DNA of 64,000 bases from Gemella haemolysans (GCF_028308085.1 NZ_JAQMFS010000055.1:79505-143504); one strand, 5' to 3'. Numbered from the stretch's first letter, positions 49,182 through 58,234 are shown. The notes: generated from the sequence alone by a model not told the origin. Translations and numbers: made by a program.

Positions 49182-50990
49182 ATGACTGAAATGAAATTAA
49201 TACCAAGAAAAGAAGTCGAAGAGAAATATACTTGGGATATGACTCTTCTATACAAAACTGATGAAGATTTTAAAGCGAGCCTTGAGAATATTAAAAAAGA
49301 GATTTTAGATTTCAAGGCTACTTACGAAGGAAAATTAGTGGATCACGCTACTTTAGATACTGCCGTTAAAAAATACGAAGAACTTTATGAAGAATTTTAT
49401 AAACTTTCTCACTACGCTGAATTACCAATGGCGGTAGATAGATTTAATGACAACGTAATACAAAATGTAACACTTTTTGAAGATGTTTCTACTTTATGGG
49501 CGGGGAATTTAAGTTTCTTCGATACTGAACTTGTAGGACTAGATGAACAATTCATTAAAGATTTCGTGAAAAACTATCGTCCTGATTTAGAATACTACTT
49601 CGAAAAAATCGTTCAGGAGAAAAAACACACATTATCAAAAGAAGCTGAACAAGTAATCGCAAACTACGAGAGTCTTCCTGGTTACTACAATCTATATGAG
49701 GTAACTAAGCATGAAGATATGCAATTCGACAGCTTCGAAGCAAATGGAAAAACTTTCGAAAATAGCTTCGTACTATACGAAAACTTACACGAAATGGATA
49801 ACGATACTGAAGTGCGCCGTAATGCTGCGAAAAGTTTTTATAAAACATTAAATGCTTATAAAAACACTTCAGCAAACGAGTATATTTCACAAATCAAAAA
49901 AGAAAAAATGCTTGCTACAATGCGTGGTTATGATAGTGTTATCGACTACCTATTAGCCGCTCAAGATGGTAACCGCGAACTATATGATCGTCAAATCCGT
50001 ACTCTTATGACAGATTTAGCACCTCATATCAGACGTTACATTAAACTTTTAGCTCGCGAACACAAAATTGAAGATATGCAGTTTGCTGACTGTAAGATCA
50101 ACCTTGATCCAGATTTCGAAGTTGATATGACCATCGACGAATCTCGTTCTTATCTAAAAAAAGCACTTGGTGTTCTTGGTGAAGACTACGTTAAAATGAT
50201 CGATGAAAGTTATGACAAACGTTGGACTGACTTCCCTCAAAACATCGGGAAAAGTACTGGTGGATTCTGTGCAACAGTTCCTAATGTAGCTGGATTTATC
50301 CTACTTTCTTGGACTGGAAAAATGAATGAAGTTTTCGTTCTTGCTCACGAGCTTGGACATGCATATCACTTCATGAGTACAGGAAAACACCAAACAATGT
50401 TAAACAACGATTGCCCACTTTACTTCGTTGAAGCTCCTTCAACTTGTAATGAGGTTATCGTATCTAACTACCTACTAAAAACTAACACTGATGCTCGTTT
50501 CAAACGTTGGGTTATCAGCAACATGATTAGTAGAACATACTTCCATAATATGGTAACACACTACTTAGAAGCTGTTTATCAAGATAGAATCTACAAAATG
50601 GTAGATAACAATGAAATGTTAACTGCTGATGTTCTTTCTGAAGTAAAACGCAACGTTATGGAAGAGTTCTTCGGAGATAGTTTAGTAGTTAATGAAGGTG
50701 CAGAGCTTACTTGGATGAGACAACCTCACTACTACATGGGACTATACCCTTACACTTACTCTGCAGGATTAACAATCGGTACAGCTATCGCTAATAAGAT
50801 CGATAATGACAATTCTTATGCTGACACTTGGTTAAATGTTCTTTCTAAAGGAAGCAGCATGTCAGCACTAGATCTTTCTAAACTTGCAGGTTGTGATGTA
50901 AGCACTGATGAACCACTTAAAGAAGCAATTGCTTATGTTGGTCACCTAGTAGATGAACTTTACAACTTAACAGATGAATTGAATAAATAA
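49182..50990 (+). CDS. pepF: Oligoendopeptidase F
   Basis: A cytosolic M3B metallopeptidase that cuts peptides of roughly 7 to 17 residues. The 602 residues are of usual length. The zinc site HELGHAYHF is at about 389-397, followed by the third ligand in FVEAPSTCNEV (about 417-427), and PHYYMGLYPYTYSAGL near 525-540 is the C-terminal substrate region. AGGAGG lies 7 bases before the ATG. Confidence 0.95.
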   Translation: MTEMKLIPRKEVEEKYTWDMTLLYKTDEDFKASLENIKKEILDFKATYEGKLVDHATLDTAVKKYEELYEEFYKLSHYAELPMAVDRFNDNVIQNVTLFEDVSTLWAGNLSFFDTELVGLDEQFIKDFVKNYRPDLEYYFEKIVQEKKHTLSKEAEQVIANYESLPGYYNLYEVTKHEDMQFDSFEANGKTFENSFVLYENLHEMDNDTEVRRNAAKSFYKTLNAYKNTSANEYISQIKKEKMLATMRGYDSVIDYLLAAQDGNRELYDRQIRTLMTDLAPHIRRYIKLLAREHKIEDMQFADCKINLDPDFEVDMTIDESRSYLKKALGVLGEDYVKMIDESYDKRWTDFPQNIGKSTGGFCATVPNVAGFILLSWTGKMNEVFVLAHELGHAYHFMSTGKHQTMLNNDCPLYFVEAPSTCNEVIVSNYLLKTNTDARFKRWVISNMISRTYFHNMVTHYLEAVYQDRIYKMVDNNEMLTADVLSEVKRNVMEEFFGDSLVVNEGAELTWMRQPHYYMGLYPYTYSAGLTIGTAIANKIDNDNSYADTWLNVLSKGSSMSALDLSKLAGCDVSTDEPLKEAIAYVGHLVDELYNLTDELNK

Positions 50991-50994
50991 AAAC

Positions 50995-51032
50995 TTAAAG
51001 CTTCAGCTAAATTTCTTTAGTTGAAGCTTTAA
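50995..51032. terminator. Bidirectional terminator, pepF and proC
   Basis: A 17-bp stem (50995-51011 with 51016-51032, one G-U pair) containing AAGCTTCAGC. U-runs are short. Confidence 0.7.
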
Positions 51033-51041
51033 TCTTATATT

Positions 51042-51833
51042 CTATTTCATTCTATCTAATTTATCGAAACAAGCTTTTTCACATTCTATAACTGCGCTAC
51101 GGAAATTCTTTTCTTCTAAAACTCTCACAGCCTCGATAGTACTTCCACTTGGTGAACATACATCATCTTTTAACTTACCTGGGTGCTCTTTAGTCTCTAA
51201 CACCATCTTCGCAGCACCTAAAACTGTACTTGCAGCAAGTCTATAAGCTACATCACGTTTTAATCCATTTAATACGGCTCCATCAGCTAATGCTTCTATA
51301 AATAAATATCCATACGCAGGACCTGAACCACTTAAAGCTGTTAAAGCCGCCATGTCTTTTTCCAATATTTCCTCGGTAATACCTAAATTATTTAAGAGAT
51401 CTAATACTAATATTTTTTCTTCAGCTGCCACTAAAGAGTTAAATGTAACACCTACTACACCACTCCCTATTTTTACGGGTGTATTCGGCATAATTCTAAC
51501 TATTTTAGTCTCTGGAATTTTCTTTTCTAAATCATTTATTTCGACAGCTGCAGCCATTGAAATAACAATCTTATTCTTCAAACTAAGACTCACTTCATCA
51601 AGTACTGTTCCTACTAAATATGGCTTTACCCCTAAAAATACAATATCACTGTTTTCTACGACTTCTTCTAGACTCTTACAAAATACAGCACCTGTTTCTT
51701 CAGCAACATTTCTAGTACTTCTATCCGAAGAATTTCTCACAAAGATATCGGTACTACTAACTTTACAACTTCGAAGTAGTCCTTCTAAGATAGCTTTCCC
51801 CATATTTCCCACACCGATAAAACCTAATTTCAT
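51042..51833 (-). CDS. proC: Pyrroline-5-carboxylate reductase
   Basis: The last step of proline synthesis, reducing pyrroline 5-carboxylate with NAD(P)H. The 263 residues have the Rossmann start MKLGFIGVGNMGKAILEGLL, the RIMPNTPVKIGSGV segment (about 115-128) and the signature ALSGSGPAYGYLFIEALADGAV (about 165-186) and SPSGSTIEAV. No proA or proB is adjacent. AGGAGGA precedes the ATG. Confidence 0.95.
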   Translation of the reverse strand: MKLGFIGVGNMGKAILEGLLRSCKVSSTDIFVRNSSDRSTRNVAEETGAVFCKSLEEVVENSDIVFLGVKPYLVGTVLDEVSLSLKNKIVISMAAAVEINDLEKKIPETKIVRIMPNTPVKIGSGVVGVTFNSLVAAEEKILVLDLLNNLGITEEILEKDMAALTALSGSGPAYGYLFIEALADGAVLNGLKRDVAYRLAASTVLGAAKMVLETKEHPGKLKDDVCSPSGSTIEAVRVLEEKNFRSAVIECEKACFDKLDRMK

Positions 51834-51976
51834 ACATATTCCTCCTAAATATTCGTTAATAACATTATATCATACTCCAAACCCTTATGTCCTAGATAAC
51901 TTCAATCAGAACTATTTTAATAAAAATTTAACTATGTTATACTTTTATAACAAGCAGTTATTCAAAGGAGTTTTAT

Positions 51977-52663
51977 ATGCACAGCAGTTGGGAAGAAATA
52001 TTCAATAATTATCCAAAAATAGATGAACTAAATAATATGATAAAAGAAATTGACGAACAACGTCTTACTAAAACTATCTATCCGCCAAAAGAACAGGTTT
52101 TTAGAGTTTTCGACTTACCATTAAAAGATATTAAAGTCGTAATATTAGGACAAGACCCTTATCATAATCCTGATCAAGCATGTGGGTTAAGTTTTTCAGT
52201 AAATGATGGCGTACCACTTCCAAAAAGTCTTATTAACATTTACAAAGAGCTTCATGATGACTTAGGTATTAAACCAGCAAAAACAGGAAACTTAGAATCT
52301 TGGTTCAAGCAAGGTGTATTTTTGCTTAATGCTGTACTAACTGTAGAAAAAAATTCTCCAGCAAGTCATAGTAAAATAGGCTGGGAAAATTTCACGGATT
52401 ACATAATTGAAAATATTTCAGAAAAAAATGAAAATGTAGTTTTTGTTTTATGGGGAGCCTATGCAAGAAGTAAAAATAAACTAATTGACCCTTCAAAACA
52501 CAAAATTATTGAATCAGCTCATCCAAGTCCACTATCCGCATACCGTGGCTTTTTCGGAAGCAAAGTCTTCTCTCAAATTAACAGTTATTTAGCTGAAAAT
52601 GATAGAGAAACTATAAATTTTGAATTAAAAATGAAAACAAACGAGCAAATTTCATTTTTTTAA
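51977..52663 (+). CDS. ung: Uracil-DNA glycosylase
   Basis: Removes uracil from DNA in base excision repair. The 228 residues have the family-1 motifs VVILGQDPYHNPDQACGLSFS (about 55-75, with the catalytic Asp), LLNAVLTVE (about 116-124) and SAHPSPLSAYRGFFGSK (about 178-194). AAAGGAG lies before the ATG; the divergent proC start is about 140 bases away. Confidence 0.96.
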   Translation: MHSSWEEIFNNYPKIDELNNMIKEIDEQRLTKTIYPPKEQVFRVFDLPLKDIKVVILGQDPYHNPDQACGLSFSVNDGVPLPKSLINIYKELHDDLGIKPAKTGNLESWFKQGVFLLNAVLTVEKNSPASHSKIGWENFTDYIIENISEKNENVVFVLWGAYARSKNKLIDPSKHKIIESAHPSPLSAYRGFFGSKVFSQINSYLAENDRETINFELKMKTNEQISFF

Positions 52664-52677
52664 AAATTAAAGAAAAT

Positions 52678-52709
52678 TTTAAGTATATTTTAAGTACAAG
52701 GTATATAAT
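52678..52709 (+). promoter_or_regulatory. CiaR-type box with -10
   Basis: TTTAAG (52678-52683), 5 bases, TTTAAG (52689-52694), then 9 bases and a perfect TATAAT (52704-52709). TTTAAG-N5-TTTAAG is the exact CiaR site described in pneumococcus, where it drives the csRNA genes with the same placement in the -35 region. Confidence 0.75.
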
Positions 52710-52897
52710 GGTTACCTAAACAAAAGTAATAATATTTCATTCTTAACGACACTTGTCGTTTCTCCCTTTTAAGTTTGAAATTATTTTTGTTTAAACCAAT
52801 ATTTCGGTTAATTCTTTATGATATTAACAGATAATAAAACTTTTTAATTTTTTTCATAATGTGGCTTGTCGCTCCCTAGGCAAGCCATTCTCCCTTT

Positions 52898-52917
52898 AAA
52901 GAGTTGAAAGACTCTTT
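52898..52917 (+). terminator. Internal terminator-like hairpin of the small RNA locus
   Basis: AAAGAGT (52898-52904) pairs with ACTCTTT (52911-52917), followed by TGTTATTTG; it lies directly after the second anti-Shine-Dalgarno stretch. Confidence 0.5.
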
Positions 52918-52987
52918 TGTTATTTGTATATAAGATTAGATATAAACAAGCAAGAAATTGCTTAGAACTTAATTTAGTTCACTAAAA

Positions 52988-53010
52988 AAACGTGTTCCCC
53001 AAACACGTTT
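52988..53010 (+). terminator. Strong terminator of the small RNA locus
   Basis: AAACGTGTT (52988-52996) pairs with AACACGTTT (53002-53010) around a C-rich loop, followed by TTTTATTTT. Confidence 0.9.
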
Positions 53011-53040
53011 TTTTATTTTATATTATTTCTATTCCAAACA

Positions 53041-53073
53041 AAAAATCCCAGACAATAAATGTCTGAGATTTTT
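53041..53073. terminator. Terminator after the 53074-53712 gene
   Basis: AAAAATC-CCAGACA pairs with TGTCTGA-GATTTTT, with one mismatch. U-runs lie on both strands. Confidence 0.8.
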
Positions 53074-53712
53074 TTATGCAGCTCTTCTATAACCTGCTCT
53101 TTGAGCAGCTTCTTCTGAACTAAAGACTAGTAGATTTCTTGCTGCAACATTATTATAAGAAGGATGTGTCGGTGTGTAATAAACTCCACTCTTTTTACTA
53201 GCTCTTACAACTACTTTTTTAGGTTGTTGTTGCTGTTTATTTTGTTGAGTTTGAGTTAATTGAACAGTCTCATTTTTTGTTCCATCCTGTTCGTCAATTT
53301 TTTTCTTAGAAGCAGGAGGGGGAAGAACTTGTTGTTGTTCTTTATCCTCATCAGAATTATCTTCTTTTTTCTCTTCTGAAGACTGTTCTTCTAATTTTTT
53401 ATCACGTTCTTCTTTTTTCTCTTGGAAAGTTTTTCTTTGTTCTTCTTTTCTAGCTTCACTGAAATGATTCGTCATTAACATAGTTAACATCATTACAAGT
53501 GCACTTACAACACCTAATACTACTTTTTTCAATCGCGTTTTACGCTGAATTAATTTTACAATAGGTGGACATAATAATATAAAACTTAGTACAAAGACTA
53601 TTACTGCATATCTAATGCCATGTGTAAAAACCATACTAAGTGATATTAGCATAAACACTAAAAAGATAAACCACAAAATAACTTGTCCATGTTCTTTTAT
53701 GAATTTATTCAC
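53074..53712 (-). CDS. Unknown membrane protein with C-terminal YxTPxHPxY domain
   Basis: A 212-residue protein with three hydrophobic segments (about 10-32, 35-50, 63-80), a long charged linker rich in E, K and Q (about 85-175), and a small C-terminal domain (about 178-210: SGVYYTPTHPSYNNVAARNL then VFSSEEAAQRAGYRRA). That end resembles the short cell-surface domains (Ada-metal-binding-like or sunset type) that read VYHTPxCPYY...FxSxEEAxxAGYRR, but the cysteines are replaced. The start is GTG at 53712 with AAGGAG 7 bases upstream. Function not known. Confidence 0.75.
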   Translation of the reverse strand: MNKFIKEHGQVILWFIFLVFMLISLSMVFTHGIRYAVIVFVLSFILLCPPIVKLIQRKTRLKKVVLGVVSALVMMLTMLMTNHFSEARKEEQRKTFQEKKEERDKKLEEQSSEEKKEDNSDEDKEQQQVLPPPASKKKIDEQDGTKNETVQLTQTQQNKQQQQPKKVVVRASKKSGVYYTPTHPSYNNVAARNLLVFSSEEAAQRAGYRRAA

Positions 53713-53849
53713 AATATTTCTCCTTAAAAATAATCACTTATCTATTTTAACACTTTCTTTACTAATAGACAATTATTTTCATAAATAACTTTAATTTTAA
53801 TAAGATATTCAGCTTTTCTTATAAATATATATTTATATAAATCATATAA

Positions 53850-55028
53850 CTATTTTCTAGAAATCACCATAGCTATCCCTTGTCCTCCTCCTATACAAAG
53901 GGAACAGACACCTTTTTCTTTATTATCATTGATTAGTGCGTAAACTAAAGTAACTAAAACTCGGCATCCACTAGCTCCGATTGGATGTCCTAGCGAAATA
54001 GCTCCTCCACGTGTGTTTACTTTGTTTTGATCTAGATTTAGTAGACGAGTTACAGCTATAGATTGTGCAGCAAAAGCTTCATTCATTTCAAATAAATCTA
54101 TATCTTCTATGTTTAAACTTAATTTTTCTAGTACTTTTTGCGTTGCTGGAACTGGACCTAATCCCATTACCGTATTGTCTAATCCTGCCGAAGCATAACC
54201 ATCAATATAAGCAAGAACTTCTAATCCTAGTTCTTTAGCACGAGTTTCACTCATTAAAACAACACAGGCTGCACCATCATTTATTCCTGATGCGTTTCCT
54301 GCTGTTACAGTTCCATCTTTTTTGAAAGCTGGTCGTAATTTAGCTAAACTTTCTAACGTTGTATTCGGACGAACAAATTCATCTGTATCAAAAATAATTT
54401 CTTCTCGTCTAGTTTTAATAACTATCGATGCTATTTCGTTAGCAAACTGATTATTTTCAATAGCTGCTGCCGCTTTATTCTGACTTGAAAGAGCAAATTC
54501 ATCTTGCTCTTCTCTTGTTATATTGTATTGTTCTGCGATATTTTCAGCAGTAATACCCATATGATAGTTTTCAAACGCATCTGTAAGACCATCATTTATT
54601 ATAGTATCTTCTAATTCTAAACTGCCTAATTTTTGTCCGAAACGAGCATTCTTTGTATAATGAGGTGCCGCACTCATGTTCTCAACACCACCACAAACTA
54701 CTACATCATTATCCCCTAATAATATTGATTGTACCCCAAGAACAACACTTTTCAGTCCTGATCCACAAACTTTATTTACAACAAAGGCGCTTTTTTCTTT
54801 TGGAATACCTGCATTAACTGCGATTTGACGTGCTACATTTTGTCCTAAACCAGTCTGCAAAACATTACCGAATATTATTTCATCAACTAGATTTGGATTA
54901 AGATTTATACTTTCTAATGATTGTTTCACAAGCTCTCCACCTATTTTCGCAGCAGAAATATCTTTTAAACTTCCTCCAAAACTTCCTATAGCAGTTCTTT
55001 TTGCACTTACAATAGCAACTCTATTCAT
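53850..55028 (-). CDS. Acetyl-CoA C-acetyltransferase (thiolase)
   Basis: Joins two acetyl-CoA to acetoacetyl-CoA, the entry to the mevalonate pathway. The 392 residues hold the nucleophile in NKVCGSGLKSVVLG (about 84-97), the EMNEAFAAQS histidine-region equivalent (about 315-324), GGAISLGHPIGASGCRVL (about 341-358) and CIGGGQGIAM near the end with the second cysteine. MvaA and MvaS lie 2 to 5 kb away on the same strand. It is a single gene. Confidence 0.95.
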   Translation of the reverse strand: MNRVAIVSAKRTAIGSFGGSLKDISAAKIGGELVKQSLESINLNPNLVDEIIFGNVLQTGLGQNVARQIAVNAGIPKEKSAFVVNKVCGSGLKSVVLGVQSILLGDNDVVVCGGVENMSAAPHYTKNARFGQKLGSLELEDTIINDGLTDAFENYHMGITAENIAEQYNITREEQDEFALSSQNKAAAAIENNQFANEIASIVIKTRREEIIFDTDEFVRPNTTLESLAKLRPAFKKDGTVTAGNASGINDGAACVVLMSETRAKELGLEVLAYIDGYASAGLDNTVMGLGPVPATQKVLEKLSLNIEDIDLFEMNEAFAAQSIAVTRLLNLDQNKVNTRGGAISLGHPIGASGCRVLVTLVYALINDNKEKGVCSLCIGGGQGIAMVISRK

Positions 55029-55152
55029 GTATTTTATCTCCTAATTTGATTTTCTAGTATATTTTACTATAAATACTAACGTTGTTCAAATATTGTCTAC
55101 ACAAGACTATATTTATCGAAATTTTTATTTTGTAACACTTCTTAAATTTATT

Positions 55153-55180
55153 TGTAATATAAATGTAATATTTTTGTAAT
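55153..55180 (+). promoter_or_regulatory. Three WalR-type half-sites
   Basis: TGTAAT at 55153, 55164 and 55175, each 11 bases apart, gives two overlapping copies of the WalR (VicR) consensus TGTWAH-N5-TGTWAH, ending 6 bases before the -35. Confidence 0.65.
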
Positions 55181-55186
55181 AAAAGA

Positions 55187-55215
55187 TTGATTTTTGTAAT
55201 TTTTAAATGTATAAT
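55187..55215 (+). promoter_or_regulatory. Promoter of the lipoprotein gene
   Basis: TTGATT (55187-55192) is 17 bases from a perfect TATAAT (55210-55215), about 40 bases before the ATG. Confidence 0.75.
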
Positions 55216-55255
55216 ATAAATATAAAGAAGTTATACAAAAAAGAAGGTGAATAAC

Positions 55256-56128
55256 ATGAACAAACTTCTAAAAACAACAGGTATATTTATTTTAGGAATT
55301 GGATTATTAACAGGATGCACAGATAAAGTAGCAAAAAAAGTAGATACTAATGATAATATTACTACTGAGGTAAAAACTACTGAAGAAAATCCAGCTTCTT
55401 TAGCTAATTTACAAAAAGAAGTTGAACATGTTGCTCAAATTGACAATAACATTAATAACAATAATATTAAAGATAATAACAATACTAATTACAATATAAA
55501 TAAAAAAGTTACAACAAAAGTAACTACTCCTTCTAAACAAACTATTCAAAACAATAATACTCAAGCTTATAAACATGATTTAGCTAAAGCTGGGGAAATT
55601 TTACAACCTATGGCTTATGGAATGTTAAACTTACAAGGAAGCAGCACTGCTAATGTTGTAAGATACATAGCTAGTAATGATGGTAGCGACAATGTAGTAA
55701 AACAAATAAACTTAACTAAAATATTAGATTTACTTAATACATATAACACTCAAACATTCCAAAAACAAGATGTGTTACAAAGATTACAAAATGATAAAGA
55801 AATTGAATTTGTCCAATTAAATAATCATGTTGCTGATTATAATAAAGAAAATTTAGAAAAATTAATGAATCACAAAAATAAAGTAGTGTACTTCGCAAAA
55901 GATCAAGTATTCTTAGCAAAAAGTGATATTGGCTACGGCGGTGCTACTGATGCAATCTTTATGCCAGTAGAAAAATGGGATATTAAAGGTGATAGAATTC
56001 TTATTCCATACGAAAATGTTGCTACAAGAAAACCTGTAGGTATAATGACTCTTCGCTTGAACAATAAAAATTACACTAGCGGAGCTAATAGAACTATGTA
56101 CTACGTAGAAAGATTCGAATTATATTAA
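55256..56128 (+). CDS. Unknown lipoprotein
   Basis: A 290-residue secreted protein. A basic start and hydrophobic stretch end in the lipobox LLTGC (Cys at about 21), so it should be lipid-anchored outside. Residues 25-105 are asparagine- and threonine-rich and disordered; the rest (about 110-290) looks like a folded domain that I do not recognise, ending in KWDIKGDRILIPYENVATRK and a tyrosine-rich strand. ATG 55256 is chosen because AGAAGGTG lies before it; a GTG at 55247 is within that site. The WalR-type boxes suggest a role tied to wall growth. Confidence 0.8.
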   Translation: MNKLLKTTGIFILGIGLLTGCTDKVAKKVDTNDNITTEVKTTEENPASLANLQKEVEHVAQIDNNINNNNIKDNNNTNYNINKKVTTKVTTPSKQTIQNNNTQAYKHDLAKAGEILQPMAYGMLNLQGSSTANVVRYIASNDGSDNVVKQINLTKILDLLNTYNTQTFQKQDVLQRLQNDKEIEFVQLNNHVADYNKENLEKLMNHKNKVVYFAKDQVFLAKSDIGYGGATDAIFMPVEKWDIKGDRILIPYENVATRKPVGIMTLRLNNKNYTSGANRTMYYVERFELY

Positions 56129-56139
56129 AATAACAAAAG

Positions 56140-56170
56140 ACATCGTCATTTCACATGGCGATGTTTTTTG
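56140..56170 (+). terminator. Terminator after the lipoprotein gene
   Basis: ACATCGTCAT (56140-56149) pairs with ATGGCGATGT (56155-56164), one G-U, followed by six Ts. Confidence 0.88.
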
Positions 56171-56220
56171 CGTTAAGTTAAAATTTATATCCTGGGAACA
56201 TCTTTACTGAAATAATATAA

Positions 56221-56267
56221 AAATAGGCAACTGACTTAAGTTCTACTTTAGTCAGTTGTCTATTTTG
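56221..56267 (-). terminator. Terminator after csbD
   Basis: A 17-bp stem (56221-56237 with 56251-56267, one G-U), followed on the minus strand by TTATATTATTTC. Confidence 0.75.
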
Positions 56268-56335
56268 TAAGAATACTAAATTATTATTTTACTTAGATTT
56301 ATTAATATCCTAAAAAGATTCAATAAATATCAGTA

Positions 56336-56527
56336 TTATTTTAATTTATCTTTAACGCTGTCGATAACGCCTTCTACAGCTTCTTTAGCATCTTCTGCAG
56401 CTTCTTTTACTTTAGAAACTACTTGCTCTGCTAATCCTTCACCTTCTACTGATTTATCTCCAGTTAATTTCCCTAAACCTTCTTTAACTGATCCTTTGAT
56501 TTCGTCGAATTTATTTTCTAATGACAT
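56336..56527 (-). CDS. CsbD-family stress protein
   Basis: A 63-residue, charged helical protein. The early [20 protein letters not shown] matches the CsbD signature (...K.k.GeakGKlTGD...), and [20 protein letters not shown] follows. In Bacillus, csbD belongs to the sigma-B general stress response; its molecular role is unknown. GGAGG lies 7 bases before the ATG. Single gene. Confidence 0.92.
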   Translation of the reverse strand: MSLENKFDEIKGSVKEGLGKLTGDKSVEGEGLAEQVVSKVKEAAEDAKEAVEGVIDSVKDKLK

Positions 56528-56954
56528 AATTGTGCCTCCTGTATACTACATATCAATTTTTTATAAATTGATATTAAATATACTTTTTCTTTAAATATTT
56601 TTTATAGATATTAATTTGTTAATTTCTATACTTTATATGATAAATCATTTTAAATTATTAATCAATGAAACTGCTCACAAAATTAAAAAAAGTTTTATTA
56701 TTTATCATGAAACAGAGCGTAAAAATGTTAGAAACAGGGCTCTTACTGCATTTATACGATGACAAAAAATTCTATAGTAATGGCAATTCTGGTTTATTTT
56801 TTGAATATTTCTACTGTAAATAGAAACTTCTATTCTTATTAAACAGTTTTCATGATTAAATTTATTAATCTTTTTTAGATTTATTCATAAAAAATATAGA
56901 TTTTACTCAATTTATCAAATAAGAGAGACTAGCAATCCTAATCTCTCTTAAACA
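56528..56954. other. 427-base gap between csbD and mvaA
   Basis: Very AT-rich. It holds the csbD upstream region and, near 56921-56949, a hairpin (AAGAGAGA/TCTCTCTT) that probably ends mvaA. A 38-codon open frame at 56707-56823 has no ribosome site and is not called. Nothing else is seen. Confidence 0.5.
56921..56949 (-). terminator. Hairpin after mvaA
   Basis: AAGAGAGA (56921-56928) pairs with TCTCTCTT (56942-56949); the U-run after it on the minus strand is weak. Confidence 0.55.
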
Positions 56955-58223
56955 TTATTTATTATATTTCTCTACTATTTTCTTAGCACTAGCTAAGTTC
57001 ATATGTTTTTCTTTTCTTAACTCTTCCACGACTGATTCAATATTTTCATTATTAGCCCCTGCTAAAATCGCTAAAGATTTAGCATGTAACTTCATATGTC
57101 CTTTTTGAATTCCGTCTCCTACCAACGCTTTTAGCGCTGCTAAGTTTTGAGCTAAACCTACTGAAACGAGTATACTCGCTAATGTTTTCGCATCTGGATT
57201 GTTCAATAGTCCTCTCGCTACTTTCACAGTAGGATTAATTCCGATAGATCCACCTACACTAGCAACCGGCATCGGTAACGTGATTTCTCCTACAAGCTCC
57301 TTAGACTCTTTATCACAGCACCAAGTAGAAAGTCCTTTATACTTCCCATCTTTTGCTGCATAGCTTTGACATGCCGCTTCTATAGCTCTCCAGTCATTAC
57401 CACTCGCTATTACAACACTATCAATTCCGTTAAAGATACCTTTGTTATGGGTAGCAGCTCTATAAACATCTGCTTTTGCAAATTTACTCGCAAGCTCAAT
57501 TCTTTTAGCTAAATACTCTCCATTTTCTCCTAAGTTTTCGAATGGAATAGCACATTTTGCTGTAACTAGTGAACGCGTCGCATAATTCGATAAAATCGCC
57601 ATAAGAGCTACACCCTCAGTTAGTGATTCTAACGAAACTTTAAGGGCCTCTAGCATTGTATTTAACATATTTGCTCCCATCGCTTCTAAAGTATCAACGA
57701 TAAGGTAAACAACTACAAAATCTACACCTTCTTCTGATAGAACTTTGACCTCAATATCACAAGCTCCACCACCACGAGTTACGATAGATGGATATGCTTC
57801 GTTAGCCGTTTTTATAAGAAGTTCTTTACTCTGTAATATACTTTCCGCAGCTAAGCTAGTATCCGCTATATCGTATAACGCAACATGACCAATCATTTTT
57901 CTATCAAGGATTTCTGTTTTGAAACCACCAGATTTCGCTACTATCTTCCCAGCATTACTACAAGCTGCAACTACCGATGGTTCTTCTGTAACAAATGGTA
58001 CTACATACTGTTTTCCATCAACAGTAAAATTTGGCACAACGCTAAAAGGTAATGAGAAAGTTCCTATTACATTCTCTACCATGTTATTAGCCGTATCAAA
58101 GTCTAAAACCTCATTATTTTTAAGAAATTCAAGATGCTCTTCACTTAAAATACCAGCTTGTTCAATAACTCCTAAGCGTTCTTCAATATTTTTTTTATAA
58201 AATCCACTCCAAATTTTTTCCAT
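56955..58223 (-). CDS. mvaA: Hydroxymethylglutaryl-CoA reductase, class II
   Basis: Reduces HMG-CoA to mevalonate, the committed step to isoprenoids in Gram-positive cocci. The 422 residues have the class II pattern: ENVIGTFSLPFSVVPNF (about 47-63), the catalytic DTLEAMGANMLNTM (about 177-190), and GNDWRAIEAACQSYAAKDGKYKGLSTW (about 268-294). It starts 11 bases after mvaS ends, so the two are an operon. GAGGGA precedes the ATG. Confidence 0.96.
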   Translation of the reverse strand: MEKIWSGFYKKNIEERLGVIEQAGILSEEHLEFLKNNEVLDFDTANNMVENVIGTFSLPFSVVPNFTVDGKQYVVPFVTEEPSVVAACSNAGKIVAKSGGFKTEILDRKMIGHVALYDIADTSLAAESILQSKELLIKTANEAYPSIVTRGGGACDIEVKVLSEEGVDFVVVYLIVDTLEAMGANMLNTMLEALKVSLESLTEGVALMAILSNYATRSLVTAKCAIPFENLGENGEYLAKRIELASKFAKADVYRAATHNKGIFNGIDSVVIASGNDWRAIEAACQSYAAKDGKYKGLSTWCCDKESKELVGEITLPMPVASVGGSIGINPTVKVARGLLNNPDAKTLASILVSVGLAQNLAALKALVGDGIQKGHMKLHAKSLAILAGANNENIESVVEELRKEKHMNLASAKKIVEKYNK

Positions 58224-58234
58224 AGTTCCCTCTA

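Larger units (their letters stand above)
52716..53017 (+). ncRNA. Candidate small RNA locus with anti-Shine-Dalgarno stretches
   Basis: No reading frame lies behind the CiaR-type promoter. Instead: a hairpin AACGAC/GTCGTT (52745-52750 with 52755-52760) followed by TCTCCCTTTT (52761-52770), both enclosed by a long imperfect stem (about 52710-52740 with 52774-52797); a hairpin TGGCTTG/CAAGCCA (52862-52868 with 52881-52887) followed by TTCTCCCTTT (52888-52897) and a terminator-like hairpin (52898-52917); then two small hairpins and a strong terminator at 52988-53010. The C-rich stretches would pair with AGGAGG-like ribosome sites. It may be one RNA of about 300 nt or two or three shorter ones; the boundaries are inferred. 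Confidence 0.65.

Noticed and set aside
56707..56823. 38-codon open frame in the csbD-mvaA gap
   Set aside because: No ribosome site, no promoter and no known family; could be a relic, but nothing proves it.
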